A program made the translations under genes and the position numbers. The notes beneath the pieces are model-generated. The model saw only the letters and a list, made by a program, of their open reading frames with translations, did no database searches and was not told the DNA's origin. A stretch of DNA of 64,000 bases, taken from Thioclava indica (GTDB lineage Bacteria > Pseudomonadota > Alphaproteobacteria > Rhodobacterales > Rhodobacteraceae). This document shows, one piece after another, positions 44,745-54,512 of this stretch. The stretch lies in the NCBI RefSeq assembly GCF_000714545.1, contig NZ_AUNB01000062.1, forward strand, positions 83,342-147,341, read 5' to 3'. The number at the start of each line of letters is the position of its first letter. Position 1 is the first letter of the stretch.

Positions 44745-45332
44745 TTAATTGACCGTCTCTGCCGCCGAAGGCGGGACCGAGGCGTGTTGCTCGGGCAGAT
44801 CGGTTTCGTAGAATGTGTAGCTAAGTGTCAGCGACTTGATCCGTTTCGCGTCGGCATCATTGACCATCTCCGGGTCGACGAAAAAGCTGACCGGCATCAG
44901 CACCCGCTCGCCGGGTTGCAACACCTGCTCGGTAAAGCAGAAACACTGGATCTTGTCGAAATAGTATCCCACGACATCGGGCGAGACATTGTAGCTAGCC
45001 GTGCCCGCGACCACGCGGTCGGTCGGGTTGTAAGCCTCGTAAAAGGCCAGCCCGTTTTGCCCGATCTTAAGCTTCATCTCGGTCTTGACGGGCTTGAACT
45101 CCCACGGCATATCGCGCGCCACATTGGCGTCAAAGCGCACGGTGATCTCACGGTCCAGCACATGATCGGGCAGTTGTTCGGCGACGTTCGTGGTGCCGCC
45201 ATAGCCCGTCGTCTTGCAGAACCAGTTGTAAAACGGCACCGCTGCCCAAGCCCCTGCCCCCATCACAACGACCAGCGCAAGCAGTGACAGCACCACCCGC
45301 GTGTTCGACTGTTGTTGGGGGGCTTGGCTCAC
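44745..45332 (-). CDS. ctaG: Cytochrome c oxidase assembly copper chaperone (Cox11)
   Basis: 195 residues. One N-terminal membrane helix ([23 protein letters not shown]) and a periplasmic immunoglobulin-like domain with the copper-binding CFCF motif ([12 protein letters not shown]) plus Cys in [11 protein letters not shown]. It delivers copper to the CuB site of subunit I. The start overlaps the preceding small gene as ATGA (45329-45332). Confidence 0.95.
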   Translation of the reverse strand: MSQAPQQQSNTRVVLSLLALVVVMGAGAWAAVPFYNWFCKTTGYGGTTNVAEQLPDHVLDREITVRFDANVARDMPWEFKPVKTEMKLKIGQNGLAFYEAYNPTDRVVAGTASYNVSPDVVGYYFDKIQCFCFTEQVLQPGERVLMPVSFFVDPEMVNDADAKRIKSLTLSYTFYETDLPEQHASVPPSAAETVN

Positions 45333-45535
45333 TTTGCGACCTCGGTTTTGGTTGGTTCGGCGGGTAGTTCCGAGACACGCGGCTGATGATCAAAACCCTC
45401 TAGCTTGCTGCCACGTTCAACCTTGACCACGGTCAGGCCGAAAACAATGGCGACAAAGCCAAGCAGAACCACTCCCAGCCCCGCATTGCGCGAGAACCGG
45501 CGGGTGTGAAGCTCACTGTCACGCGTGATTGCCAT
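45329..45535 (-). CDS. Small single-span protein in the cta operon
   Basis: 68 residues: basic N-terminus, one membrane helix ([22 protein letters not shown]), then a short hydrophilic tail. It sits between ctaB and ctaG with tight spacing (three bases from ctaB, ATGA overlap with ctaG), the position of a short open frame long known in Rhodobacter and Paracoccus cta operons. A role in oxidase assembly is inferred from position only. Confidence 0.85.
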   Translation of the reverse strand: MAITRDSELHTRRFSRNAGLGVVLLGFVAIVFGLTVVKVERGSKLEGFDHQPRVSELPAEPTKTEVAK

Positions 45536-45538
45536 GTC

Positions 45539-46471
45539 TTACCAGATCCCCAATCCGAGATAGCTCAGCCCGGCCTCAGCCAGCAAAGCCAGAAAATGTG
45601 CGAAGAGATAGATCAACGAGAAGTAGAAGAACCGCTTTTCAACAGCGTATTTATCGGCCTCTGCCTGCGCTTCAGAACGGCCGTAAATTTCGATTGCACC
45701 CTTGATGAACAGCGCATTCATCACAAGCGCCGTCGCAAAATACAGCGGCCCGCCAATTGAGGTGAACCCGATACCCACAGCCAGCGGCGCAAGCACCAGC
45801 GCGTAGGCGAGGATATGTTTGCGCGTCACCGTGCGACCATGCGTCGAGGTCAGCATCGGCACTTTGGCCTCGTCGTAATCGGCCTTCATGAACAGCGCGA
45901 GCGACCAGAAATGCGGCGGCGTCCACAGGAACACCAGCAGGAACATCGCCACCGATTCGATGGAAATGCCACCCGTCGCCACGGCCCAGCCGATCATCGG
46001 CGGGAACGCCCCCGCCGCGCCACCGATCACGATATTCTGCGGCGTCGCGCGTTTGAGCCACATCGTATAGACGACAACGTAGAAGAAGATCGTGAAGGCA
46101 AGGAAAAGTCCGGCAAACACATTCGTCGCCAAGGCCAGCATCACGCAAGAAATGCCCGACAGTGCGAGGCCAAAGCCCAGCGCCTCACGCTCAGTGACGC
46201 GACCAGCGGGAATCGGACGCGAGCGCGTGCGCCGCATGATCCGGTCGATATCGGCATCATACCACATGTTCAGCGCCCCCGAGGCACCGCCGCCCAGCGC
46301 GATGAACAAGATCGCCACAAAGCCGACGAACGGGTGCACCGGATTGGGAGCAACAACCAGCCCGACGAAGGCCGTGAACACGACAAGCGACATCACCCGC
46401 GGCTTCAGCAGCGCGATATAATCGCCAAAGCGAGCCTCGTTATCTTGCGGGATATAGCTAATGTCACTCAT
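45539..46471 (-). CDS. ctaB: Protoheme IX farnesyltransferase (heme O synthase)
   Basis: 310 residues, UbiA superfamily with about nine membrane helices. The prenyl-diphosphate motif NMWYDADIDRIMRRTRSRP and the second polar loop YDEAKVPMLTSTHGRTVTRKHIL are typical of CtaB/Cox10. It farnesylates heme b to heme o on the way to heme a. Second gene of the cta operon, 33 bases after ctaC. Confidence 0.96.
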   Translation of the reverse strand: MSDISYIPQDNEARFGDYIALLKPRVMSLVVFTAFVGLVVAPNPVHPFVGFVAILFIALGGGASGALNMWYDADIDRIMRRTRSRPIPAGRVTEREALGFGLALSGISCVMLALATNVFAGLFLAFTIFFYVVVYTMWLKRATPQNIVIGGAAGAFPPMIGWAVATGGISIESVAMFLLVFLWTPPHFWSLALFMKADYDEAKVPMLTSTHGRTVTRKHILAYALVLAPLAVGIGFTSIGGPLYFATALVMNALFIKGAIEIYGRSEAQAEADKYAVEKRFFYFSLIYLFAHFLALLAEAGLSYLGLGIW

Positions 46472-46504
46472 ATGCGCTGCCTTTCAGGTGCCAATGTCAC
46501 GCGC

Positions 46505-47392
46505 TCAGTTCTGCGCGACCTGGATCGCCTGCTCCGCCTCGACCGAAGCAAAGTCATTTTTCGCGCGCGCAAGCCAGTCAGCGTAAACCTCGGGTGAAAC
46601 AACCTTCACCACAATCGGCATATACGCGTGGTTGGTGCCACACAGTTCCGAGCATTGCCCGAAATACACACCTTCTTGATCGGCTTTAAACCACAATTGC
46701 GCGATCCGGCCCGGAACGGCGTCTTGCTTCACGGCAAAAGCGGGCACGGTCCAGCTGTGAATCACGTCAGAACCGGTGACCTGCACGACAATCGTCTTGC
46801 CCGCAGGCACGACCATCGCATTGTCAGCGGCCAGCAAATACTCATCAGACGCATAGCCGTGTTCTGCCAATTCATCCTTGGCTAGCATGATCGAATCAAA
46901 GCTGACTCCCTCATCGGGATACTCATAGCCCCAATACCACTGATAGCCGGTCACCTTGACGGTGATGTCTCCCTCGGGGATTTCCTGCGAATTCCACAAA
47001 GCGGGCAACGAGAACGCCCCGATCACGACCAGAATCGCAACTGGAACCAGCGTCCAGGTGATTTCCAGCGGCGCATTATGGGTAAATTTGCGCGGCACCG
47101 GATTGGCACGGCTGTTAAAACGAATCAGGGCATAGAAGATCAACGCAAAGACGAAGACGCAGGTCGCAACAACGATGACCAGCAGCATGTGATCCAGCCA
47201 TTGCTGATCGTCCGCGATATTAGACGAAGCCGGTTGGAAGCCGGTTCCGCCCAGATGCGGCTTGCCGATCACCGGCAGCCCCTTGATCATGTCCTGAGCC
47301 GAAGCCTGCCCGGCGACAAAAGCCGTCAGCGAAAACGATGTGACAGCGGCCGCGAAAGCGCGGCTGTTGCTTGCAAAACGCATTATTCCCAT
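46505..47392 (-). CDS. ctaC: Cytochrome c oxidase subunit II
   Basis: 295 residues from ATG 47392 with AGGGAG upstream. Cleavable leader ending about AGQASA (residue 32), two membrane helices (about 68-92 and 112-130) and a periplasmic cupredoxin domain. CuA ligands His212, Cys247, Cys251, His255 and Met258 are present in DVIHSW and [14 protein letters not shown], and the aromatic [11 protein letters not shown] electron-entry strand is intact. Accepts electrons from cytochrome c. First gene of ctaC-ctaB-orf-ctaG-ctaE-surf1-thrC-M16-GNAT. Confidence 0.97.
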   Translation of the reverse strand: MGIMRFASNSRAFAAAVTSFSLTAFVAGQASAQDMIKGLPVIGKPHLGGTGFQPASSNIADDQQWLDHMLLVIVVATCVFVFALIFYALIRFNSRANPVPRKFTHNAPLEITWTLVPVAILVVIGAFSLPALWNSQEIPEGDITVKVTGYQWYWGYEYPDEGVSFDSIMLAKDELAEHGYASDEYLLAADNAMVVPAGKTIVVQVTGSDVIHSWTVPAFAVKQDAVPGRIAQLWFKADQEGVYFGQCSELCGTNHAYMPIVVKVVSPEVYADWLARAKNDFASVEAEQAIQVAQN

Positions 47393-47551
47393 TTCTCCCT
47401 TACGACGGCACTCCCCGCCGCCTCACAGAAAACCGACACTCCCATATCGGTCACCCGTTGTATGATCTTAGTTTAAAATCATATTAGAGGGAGATCGCAA
47501 GCAAAAGCTGCGACAATCTGTCAGAATTGATCACATACGTTTGGAGACCCA
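47393..47551. promoter_or_regulatory. Divergent ctaC / tldD promoter region
   Basis: The gap holds an AT-rich patch with an inverted repeat TATGAT (47461-47466) and ATCATA (47478-47483), 11-bp spacer. TATGAT-like hexamers on either strand could serve as -10 boxes for ctaC or tldD. No gene seen. Assignment is by pattern only. Confidence 0.35.
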
Positions 47552-48979
47552 ATGCCCCAGCAGGACCGTTTTGCCCCGTTCGAGACCGCGCTCGATCAGT
47601 CTTCGGCCCTGCACCTGTTGCGTGAGGCAACTGCGGGTGCCGAAGATGGCGAGCTGTTTTTGGAACAACGCCGGTCCGAGGCGCTGGTGTTTGATGATGG
47701 GCGCATCAAGACCGCGTCTTACGATGCCTCCGAGGGATTCGGTCTGCGCGCGGTCAAGGGCGAGGTGGCGGGATATGCTCATTCCACCGAGATTTCCGAA
47801 GCCGCCCTGCGCCGCGCCAGTGAAACTGCGCGTCTGGCCGTGGGTGATGGCGGCGGCGTGATGGCCCCGCCGCCCCAAGGCACCAACCTGCATCTTTATA
47901 GTGACGCCGATCCGGTCTCGGACACGCCGTTTGCCGCCAAGATCGACATCCTGCGCGAGATTGACGCCTATGCTCGCGATCTGGACAAGCGCGTGGTGCA
48001 GGTCTCGGTCAGCATGGCGGCCAGCCTGCAAGAGGTCTTTATTCTGCGCCCCGAGGGCGGCTTGGTCAGCGATATTCGTCCGATGGCGCGGCTCAACGTG
48101 TCGGTCATCGTCGAGGAGAACGGCAAACGTGAATCCGGTGGCCATGGCGGTGGCGGACGGTTCGGGCTGACAGGATTGATCGAGCCTGCGCATTGGAAAC
48201 CGGTTGTGTCGGAAGCCCTGCGCATCGCCCTTGTGAACCTGCGCGCCGAACCTGCCCCGGCGGGCCAGATGGATGTGGTGCTTGGCCCCGGCTGGCCCGG
48301 CGTGCTGCTGCATGAGGCGGTGGGCCACGGGCTTGAAGGCGATTTCAACCGCAAGAAATCCTCGGCTTTTGCGGGCTTGATGGGCCAGCAAGTCGCGGCC
48401 AAGGGCGTGACCGTACTGGATGACGGCACAATCCCGGATCGACGCGGCTCGATCTCGATTGATGATGAGGGCACGCCCTCGGGTAAGAATGTTCTGATCG
48501 AAGATGGCGTGCTCGTCGGCTTCATGCAGGACCGCCAGAACGCGCGGCTGATGGGGGTTACGCCCACAGGCAACGGGCGGCGCGAAAGCTATGCCCACGC
48601 GCCAATGCCGCGTATGACCAACACCTATATGCTGAATGGCGAGGCCGAGCCGGGTGCGATTTTGTCCGATCTGAAAGACGGGATTTACGCTGTGGGCTTT
48701 GGCGGTGGTCAGGTCGATATCACCAACGGCAAGTTTGTGTTCAACTGCACCGAGGCCTATCGCGTGAAAAACGGCGTGGTCGGCGCGCCGGTCAAGGGGG
48801 CGACGCTGATCGGTGACGGTCCTACGGCGATGCGCCAGATCAAAGCAATCGGCAATGACATGGCGCTTGATCCCGGCATCGGCAATTGCGGCAAGGCAGG
48901 ACAATGGGTGCCCGTGGGCGTGGGTCAACCGACGCTGATGATTGGCGGGCTGACCGTTGGCGGGTCGGCGGCGCGCTAA
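47552..48979 (+). CDS. tldD: Metalloprotease TldD
   Basis: 475 residues. TldD/PmbA family zinc protease; the HExxxH motif is in LHEAVGHGLEGDFNRKKSSAFAG. N-terminal part (RRSEALVFDDGRIKTASYDASEGFGLRAVKGEVAGYAHS) is conserved. With TldE (PmbA, not in this window) it degrades unfolded peptides and matures modified peptides such as microcins. Divergent from the cytochrome oxidase operon. Confidence 0.95.
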   Translation: MPQQDRFAPFETALDQSSALHLLREATAGAEDGELFLEQRRSEALVFDDGRIKTASYDASEGFGLRAVKGEVAGYAHSTEISEAALRRASETARLAVGDGGGVMAPPPQGTNLHLYSDADPVSDTPFAAKIDILREIDAYARDLDKRVVQVSVSMAASLQEVFILRPEGGLVSDIRPMARLNVSVIVEENGKRESGGHGGGGRFGLTGLIEPAHWKPVVSEALRIALVNLRAEPAPAGQMDVVLGPGWPGVLLHEAVGHGLEGDFNRKKSSAFAGLMGQQVAAKGVTVLDDGTIPDRRGSISIDDEGTPSGKNVLIEDGVLVGFMQDRQNARLMGVTPTGNGRRESYAHAPMPRMTNTYMLNGEAEPGAILSDLKDGIYAVGFGGGQVDITNGKFVFNCTEAYRVKNGVVGAPVKGATLIGDGPTAMRQIKAIGNDMALDPGIGNCGKAGQWVPVGVGQPTLMIGGLTVGGSAAR

Positions 48980-49103
48980 ATCTGAGACAAATCCCATTGC
49001 GGCTGAGCGGTGCCTGTGTGGTCGCATTTAGAGAATGCAAATATTTTACAACCTAAACGCGAAAAATTTTCACAAAAATCGCCTCAACTCCGGTTTTGGT
49101 AAC

Positions 49104-49125
49104 GACTTGTTAACACTAACGAGTC
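49104..49125. promoter_or_regulatory. Inverted repeat in the AT-rich region before dprA
   Basis: GACTTGTTA (49104-49112), ACAC, TAACGAGTC (49117-49125): eight of nine pairs match. It lies 32 bases before the dprA start in an AT-rich stretch (48980-49157) that otherwise shows no gene. Could be an operator or a leader hairpin. Confidence 0.35.
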
Positions 49126-49157
49126 AGAAAGGGAGTGCGATTGAGGCGGAGGATCGG

Positions 49158-50297
49158 ATGAAAGCAGATTTGTTTTCTTACCCCACCCCCTTCACCCCAC
49201 CCACCACGGAAGAAGATGAACTGTCCTTCCTCCGCCTCATTCGTTCCCGTCGGGTTGGGCCGACGACCTTTCACCGCATGATCCGCGACCACGGCTCGGC
49301 GCAAGCCGCGCTAGAGGCATTGCCCGAAGGGGCACGTGAAGCAGGCGTTTCCGATTATCAAATCTGCCCCGAGGGCGTGGCGCTTGCCGAACTCAAGGCC
49401 GGGCGGCGCGCGGGTGCAAAGCTGATCTGCCATGGTAGCCCCGCCTATCCGCGCGCACTTGCGGAAATCCACGATGCACCGCCGATCCTTTGGGCGCTGG
49501 GGCGGCTGGAATTGCTGCACAGCCCGATGATCGCGATGGTCGGCGCGCGCAATGCCTCGTCGCTGGGGCTGCGCATGGCGCGTCGTCTGGCTGAGGGATT
49601 GGGCGAGGCGGGTGTCACCGTAGTGTCGGGCCTTGCGCGGGGCATCGACACAGCGGCGCATATGGCTGCGTTGCCCACTGGCACGATTGCGGTGCAGGCA
49701 GGCGGTATCGAGGTGATCTACCCGCAAGAAAACGCGAAACTGGCGGGCCAAATCGCTGAGCACGGCCTGCGTCTGTCCGAAAACCCGCCCGGCACACAGC
49801 CTCAGGCGCGTCATTTTCCGCAGCGCAACCGGATCATCTCGGGGCTGTCCTCGGGCGTTGTCGTCGTCGAGGCGGCAACGAAGTCCGGCAGCCTGATCAC
49901 GGCACGCGATGCGCTTGATCAAGGGCGCGAGGTCATGGTGGTGCCGGGTCACCCGATGGATGGCCGCGCGGGCGGGTGCAATCTGTTGATCCGTGACGGG
50001 GCGATTTTGGTGCGCGGGTCTGAAGATGTGCTGGCCGCGCTGCAAGCGGTCGCCGCGCCCGCTCCCCCCGAACATGATCCCGCCGAGCCGCTTGAAATCA
50101 CGCCGCCACTTGCCCCAACCGATACCGCTTTGGACAAGCGCATCACCGCCTGCCTCACCCCCTCTCCAGTCGCCGAAGACCAGGTGATCCGCGATCTGGG
50201 CATCAACGCCGCAGAATTCGCCCGTGCGATCGTCATGCTGGAAATCGAAGGTGCCATCACGCGCCATCCCGGCGGACTGATCAGCCTGCCCGGCTAA
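49158..50297 (+). CDS. dprA: DNA processing protein DprA
   Basis: 379 residues from ATG 49158 preceded by GGAGG at five bases; the longer frame runs into the AT-rich leader. N-terminal SAM-like helices (LSFLRLIRSRRVGPTTFHRMIRDHG), Rossmann core (MVGARNASSLGLRMARRLAEG, VSGLARGIDTAAHMAA, FPQRNRIISGLSSGVVVVEA, SGSLITARDALDQGREVMVVPG) and a C-terminal winged-helix (DML1-like). DprA loads RecA onto incoming single-stranded DNA in transformation; also useful for gene-transfer-agent uptake known in Rhodobacterales. Confidence 0.95.
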   Translation: MKADLFSYPTPFTPPTTEEDELSFLRLIRSRRVGPTTFHRMIRDHGSAQAALEALPEGAREAGVSDYQICPEGVALAELKAGRRAGAKLICHGSPAYPRALAEIHDAPPILWALGRLELLHSPMIAMVGARNASSLGLRMARRLAEGLGEAGVTVVSGLARGIDTAAHMAALPTGTIAVQAGGIEVIYPQENAKLAGQIAEHGLRLSENPPGTQPQARHFPQRNRIISGLSSGVVVVEAATKSGSLITARDALDQGREVMVVPGHPMDGRAGGCNLLIRDGAILVRGSEDVLAALQAVAAPAPPEHDPAEPLEITPPLAPTDTALDKRITACLTPSPVAEDQVIRDLGINAAEFARAIVMLEIEGAITRHPGGLISLPG

Positions 50298-50302
50298 GTC
50301 GC

Positions 50303-50746
50303 TCACATTCCTTGGCAGGCATCCGCAATCACCGGGCGATATTCCTTGCAAATCGGGCCATAGGACCACCAGACATCTGTCGCGCCAAAGGTATAGTCTT
50401 TCACCACCCAGCGCCCGCCCTCTTTGCGATACAGCGCCTGACCCGAGGTGTGATCCGCATCATACAGGAATTCATTGCGCGCCCATCCGGGGGTTGTTTC
50501 GATCTGGATCGGAATGCCGCCGGGGCGTTGTGCGCGCACCATCGCGAAAGCGAGATTGCCCGACACTCGCAGCTCACCCACGACAAATTCGACCGGCGCG
50601 CCAAACAGCGACTGCGCAGGACCACGCAGCGCATCCATCAGCGCCTTTCGCTCTGCCGTGCCGCGTTTGGGTTCATGCCAGCCCTGAGCGCCCGCCAGCG
50701 TCGCCAAAAACACCCAAAGACCAACCGTCAAAGCAATCCTTCGCAT
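50303..50746 (-). CDS. Secreted hypothetical protein
   Basis: 147 residues from the ATG at 50746 (MRRIALTVGLWVFLATLAGA), which gives a clean signal peptide cut after LAGA; the first 20 codons of the longer frame are rejected. Mature protein begins QGWHEPKRGTAERKALMDALR, then FGAPVEFVVGELRVSGNLAFAMVRAQRPGG and a C-terminal part with two Cys (GPICKEYRPVIADACQG) that could form a disulfide in the periplasm. I recognise the type from Rhodobacteraceae genomes but no function. Ends five bases from the convergent dprA stop. Confidence 0.75.
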   Translation of the reverse strand: MRRIALTVGLWVFLATLAGAQGWHEPKRGTAERKALMDALRGPAQSLFGAPVEFVVGELRVSGNLAFAMVRAQRPGGIPIQIETTPGWARNEFLYDADHTSGQALYRKEGGRWVVKDYTFGATDVWWSYGPICKEYRPVIADACQGM

Positions 50747-50897
50747 CGCACACCCCCTGTGCCAACCGAGTGCTCTCATTGAACAGGCCCATAGCGATTC
50801 CCGCAAGGCTCAAGAAAACCGCCGCATTGACAATCGCCCCCAAACCCCCACATGTTCCGCGCCCAGAGCATTTACCCTAAGAATTGTGAGGACCATT

Positions 50898-53621
50898 ATG
50901 GCCGTTGTCGTCGTCGAATCTCCTGCTAAGGCCAAGACGATCAACAAATATTTGGGGTCTGATTACACTGTTCTTGCCTCGTTCGGACATGTTCGCGACC
51001 TGCCGCCCAAGGATGGTTCGGTCGATACGGACAACGATTTCGAGATGAAATGGGAAGTCGCGAGCGACTCCAAAAAGCACATGAAGGCGATCACCGATGC
51101 ATTGGCGGATGACGACACGCTGATCCTTGCAACTGACCCTGATCGCGAAGGCGAAGCGATTTCGTGGCACTTGCAAGAGGCGCTGGAGAAGAAGCTTAAG
51201 GGTAAGAATGTCAGCCGCGTGACCTTTAACGCGATCACGAAATCGGCAATTCAAGAGGCAATGAAACATCCCCGCCAGGTCGACGGGCCGCTGGTTCAGG
51301 CCTATCTGGCGCGGCGCGCGCTAGATTATCTCGTGGGGTTCAACCTGTCGCCTGTTCTGTGGCGCAAGCTGCCCGGTGCGAAATCGGCGGGGCGCGTGCA
51401 ATCGGTCTGCCTGCGCTTGATCGTCGAGCGTGAGATGGAAATCGAGGCCTTCAAGGCGCGCGAATACTGGAGCCTGGCGGCGAAACTTCTGACCCCGCGC
51501 GGTCAGGAATTTGAGGCACGTCTGGCCGTTCTGGCTGGCAAGAAGCTGGAAAAATACGATCTGGCCAATGAAACCGCTGCCGAAATGGCGGTGCAGGCGG
51601 TCAGCTCGCGCGATCTGGCGGTGACCTCGGTGGAGGCCAAGCCCGCCTCGCGCAACCCCTACCCGCCGTTCATGACCTCGACGCTGCAACAGGAAGCCAG
51701 CCGCAAATTCGGCATGGGCGCCAAGGCCGCAATGTCGGCGGCACAGCGGCTTTATGAGGCCGGGCACATCACCTATATGCGCACCGACGGCATCGACATG
51801 GCCCCCGAGGCCGTGACAGCCGCGCGTGAGGCGATCAAGGATAAGTTCGGCGCGAAATACGTCCCCGACAGCCCGCGCATCTACAAGAACAAGGCCAAGA
51901 ACGCGCAAGAGGCGCATGAATGTATTCGCCCGACGGATATGGCCAAAAGCCCCGATCAGCTTAAGCTCGCTGATGATCAGTTCAAGCTGTATGACCTGAT
52001 CTGGAAGCGCACGATTGCCAGCCAGATGGAGGCCGCGCGGTTCGAGCGCACCACCGTTCTGATCGGTTCGGATGACCAGCAGGTCGAGCTGCGCGCAACC
52101 GGGTCGGTCGTGACCTTTGACGGCTTCCTCAAAGTCTATGATCAGGGCCGCGACGACGATGAAGGCGAGGATGCTAACCGCTTGCCGCAAATCGCGCAGG
52201 GCGAGGCGCTGGCCCCCGCGAAGGCCTCTTTCGAGCAGGCATTCACCAAAGCCAAAGGCGACGAAGACGCTGTGATCGAGTCTGACGGGGGCGCGCTGCG
52301 CCGCTGCCCGGCGGCGATTATCGACGGGCTTGGCGCGGTGCTGGGTGCGCAGCATTTCACCCAGCCCCCGCCGCGCTATACCGAGGCCACACTGGTCAAG
52401 CGGATGGAAGAACTCGGCATCGGGCGGCCCTCGACCTATGCCTCAATCGTGACGACGATTCAGGATCGCGGCTATGTGCGCAAGGACAAGAACCGCCTGC
52501 TTCCCGAAGATACCGGGCGGCTGGTCACGGCGTTCCTAAGCAACTATTTCAAACGCTATGTCGAGTATGATTTCACTGCCGATCTGGAAGATCAGCTGGA
52601 TGACATCTCGGCCGGGGATCGCGATTACAAAGAGGTTCTGGCGCGATTCTGGCGGGATTTCTCAGCCGCGCTTGAGGAAACCTCCGAACTGCGCATCACA
52701 GAAGTGCTCGACAAGATCGACGAGGTTCTCGGCCCCCACATCTACCCCCCGCGCCCCGACGGGTCTGATCCGCGGGTCTGCCCGCTCTGTGGCAAGGGCC
52801 AGTTGCATCTGAAAACCGCGCGCTCGGGCGGGGCGTTTATCGGCTGTGGTAATTATCCCGAATGTCGCTTTACGCGCCCCTTGTCGGCCCCTGATGGCGA
52901 TGATGAGTTGCAGGCGCTGGACGGCAAGGTTCTGGGCTATGACGACGATCAGCCGATTACCCTGCGCGTCGGGCGTTTCGGCCCCTATGTTCAAAAGGGC
53001 GAGCCGACCGAGGATGTGCCCAAGCCGCCGCGTGCCTCGCTGCCCAAAGGCTGGAAGCCCGAGGAAATCGACCTTGAAAAGGCGCTGATGCTGCTGAGCC
53101 TGCCGCGCGAAATCGGCCCGCACCCCGAAGATGGCGAGCTGGTCGAGGCCAGCATCGGGCGCTACGGACCGTATGTGAAACATGGGCGCGTTTACGCCAA
53201 TATCCCCGATGTCGATGAGGTCTTCACCATCGGCATGAACCGCGCTGTCGAAGTGCTTGCCCAAAAGGCAGCCAAGGGCGGGCGCGGTGCTGCGGCCACG
53301 CCGATCAAGGAACTGGGCGAGCATCCCGATGGCGGACCGGTGCAGGTCATGCCGGGGCGCTACGGGCCTTATGTGAAATGGGGCAAGATCAACGCGACCC
53401 TGCCCAGCGGCATCGAACCCGAAGCCGTCACGATGGAAGAGGCCCTGCCCCTGATCGCGGCAAAAGCGGCCAAAAAGGGCGGCGCGAAAAAGAAAGCTGC
53501 TCCGAAAAAAGCGGCAGCCAAGAAACCGGCTGCTAAAAAGCCTGCCGCCAAGAAAGCAGCCGCTAAAAAACCGGCGGCCAAGAAGGCCCCGGCGAAGAAG
53601 GCTGCTGATGAGGACGAGTGA
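50898..53621 (+). CDS. topA: DNA topoisomerase I
   Basis: 907 residues from ATG 50898 with GAGGA upstream (a GTG four codons earlier is possible). Toprim domain (VVVESPAKAKTINKYLG, TDPDREGEAISWHL), catalytic Tyr293 in TYMRTDGI, one four-cysteine zinc finger (CPLCGKGQLHLKT...GCGNYPEC), then three GRxGPYVK-type C-terminal repeats (GRFGPYVQKG, GRYGPYVKHG, GRYGPYVKWG). The last about 45 residues are a Lys/Ala-Pro repeat (PAAKK units) like histone H1 tails. It relaxes negative supercoils. The basic tail probably aids DNA binding and is seen in some actinobacterial and alphaproteobacterial TopA. Confidence 0.97.
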   Translation: MAVVVVESPAKAKTINKYLGSDYTVLASFGHVRDLPPKDGSVDTDNDFEMKWEVASDSKKHMKAITDALADDDTLILATDPDREGEAISWHLQEALEKKLKGKNVSRVTFNAITKSAIQEAMKHPRQVDGPLVQAYLARRALDYLVGFNLSPVLWRKLPGAKSAGRVQSVCLRLIVEREMEIEAFKAREYWSLAAKLLTPRGQEFEARLAVLAGKKLEKYDLANETAAEMAVQAVSSRDLAVTSVEAKPASRNPYPPFMTSTLQQEASRKFGMGAKAAMSAAQRLYEAGHITYMRTDGIDMAPEAVTAAREAIKDKFGAKYVPDSPRIYKNKAKNAQEAHECIRPTDMAKSPDQLKLADDQFKLYDLIWKRTIASQMEAARFERTTVLIGSDDQQVELRATGSVVTFDGFLKVYDQGRDDDEGEDANRLPQIAQGEALAPAKASFEQAFTKAKGDEDAVIESDGGALRRCPAAIIDGLGAVLGAQHFTQPPPRYTEATLVKRMEELGIGRPSTYASIVTTIQDRGYVRKDKNRLLPEDTGRLVTAFLSNYFKRYVEYDFTADLEDQLDDISAGDRDYKEVLARFWRDFSAALEETSELRITEVLDKIDEVLGPHIYPPRPDGSDPRVCPLCGKGQLHLKTARSGGAFIGCGNYPECRFTRPLSAPDGDDELQALDGKVLGYDDDQPITLRVGRFGPYVQKGEPTEDVPKPPRASLPKGWKPEEIDLEKALMLLSLPREIGPHPEDGELVEASIGRYGPYVKHGRVYANIPDVDEVFTIGMNRAVEVLAQKAAKGGRGAAATPIKELGEHPDGGPVQVMPGRYGPYVKWGKINATLPSGIEPEAVTMEEALPLIAAKAAKKGGAKKKAAPKKAAAKKPAAKKPAAKKAAAKKPAAKKAPAKKAADEDE

Positions 53622-53639
53622 GGGCGCATTGCCCCACTG

Positions 53640-53665
53640 CGCGCCCGGCCCATATGCCGGGCGCG
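53640..53665 (+). terminator. Rho-independent-like terminator after topA
   Basis: CGCGCCCGGC (53640-53649) and GCCGGGCGCG (53656-53665) form a perfect 10-bp stem with a six-base loop, followed by TCCCTTTG. It lies 18 bases after topA. The rest of the gap to scoA (to 53774) shows only the scoA ribosome site GGAGGA. Confidence 0.7.
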
Positions 53666-53774
53666 TCCCTTTGCCCGCATGAAAGTGACTGCAATCCGTG
53701 CACGCGCTGCATTGCGGCAATTGACTCCGCTGCGCCCCCTTGCAAGGATCGCGCGCAAATGAGCGGAGGAATTC

Positions 53775-54512
53775 ATGAACAAGGTTTACGGTTCTGCGAA
53801 GGAGGCTCTGGATGGGCTGCTCTTCGACGGGATGCTGATCGCTGCCGGGGGCTTTGGCCTGTGCGGCATTCCCGAATTGCTGATCGACGCGCTGGTCGAA
53901 AGCAAGGTCAAAGACATCACCATCGCGTCCAACAACTGCGGCGTGGACGGATTTGGTCTGGGCAAACTGCTGGATACCAAACAGATCAAGAAGATGATGT
54001 CCTCTTACGTGGGCGAGAACGCCGAGTTCATGCGCCAGTATCTGAGCGGCGAGCTGGAGCTGGAGTTCAATCCGCAAGGCACTTTGGCCGAACGCATGCG
54101 CGCTGCTGGTCACGGCATCCCCGGTTTTTACACCAAAACGGGCGTGGGCACCGTGATTGCCGAGGGCAAAGAGCATAAGGAGTTCAACGGCGAAACCTAT
54201 ATCCTCGAAGAAGGTATCTTTGCCGATGTCTCGATCGTCAAGGCGTGGAAAGCCGATGAGACCGGTAACGCGATTTTCCGCAAGACCGCGCGCAACTTCA
54301 ACCCGCCCGCCGCGATGTGCGGCAAGACCTGCGTGATGGAGGTCGAGGAAATCGTGCCCGTCGGCTCACTCGATCCCGACTGCATCCACCTGCCGGGCAT
54401 CTATGTGCATCGTCTGATCAAAGGCGAGCAGGAAAAGCGCATCGAGCAGCGTACGGTACGGCCCCGCAGCGAAAAGAGCAAAACGCCTGCGGGCACGGGG
54501 GAGGAAGTCTGA
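53775..54512 (+). CDS. scoA: 3-oxoacid CoA-transferase subunit A
   Basis: 245 residues. Family I CoA transferase alpha subunit: [71 protein letters not shown]. With subunit B it moves CoA from succinyl-CoA to acetoacetate (or a related 3-oxoacid), feeding ketone-body or polyhydroxybutyrate carbon into the TCA cycle. The stop overlaps the scoB start by one base (TGATG). Start ATG follows GGAGGAATTC. Confidence 0.93.
   Translation: MNKVYGSAKEALDGLLFDGMLIAAGGFGLCGIPELLIDALVESKVKDITIASNNCGVDGFGLGKLLDTKQIKKMMSSYVGENAEFMRQYLSGELELEFNPQGTLAERMRAAGHGIPGFYTKTGVGTVIAEGKEHKEFNGETYILEEGIFADVSIVKAWKADETGNAIFRKTARNFNPPAAMCGKTCVMEVEEIVPVGSLDPDCIHLPGIYVHRLIKGEQEKRIEQRTVRPRSEKSKTPAGTGEEV

Noticed and set aside
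47531..49027. 498-codon minus-strand frame over tldD
   Set aside because: Antisense shadow of tldD; rich in His/Arg and without any motif, while TldD has its HExxxH and full family pattern.
53500..53610. Tandem repeat array possibly CRISPR-like
   Set aside because: The repeats are short codon-level repeats of the Lys/Ala-rich topA tail, in frame and without spacers.
52662..54176. 504-codon minus-strand frame over the topA end and scoA
   Set aside because: Spans two well-supported plus-strand genes and the terminator between them; low-complexity translation comes from the topA Lys/Ala repeat.
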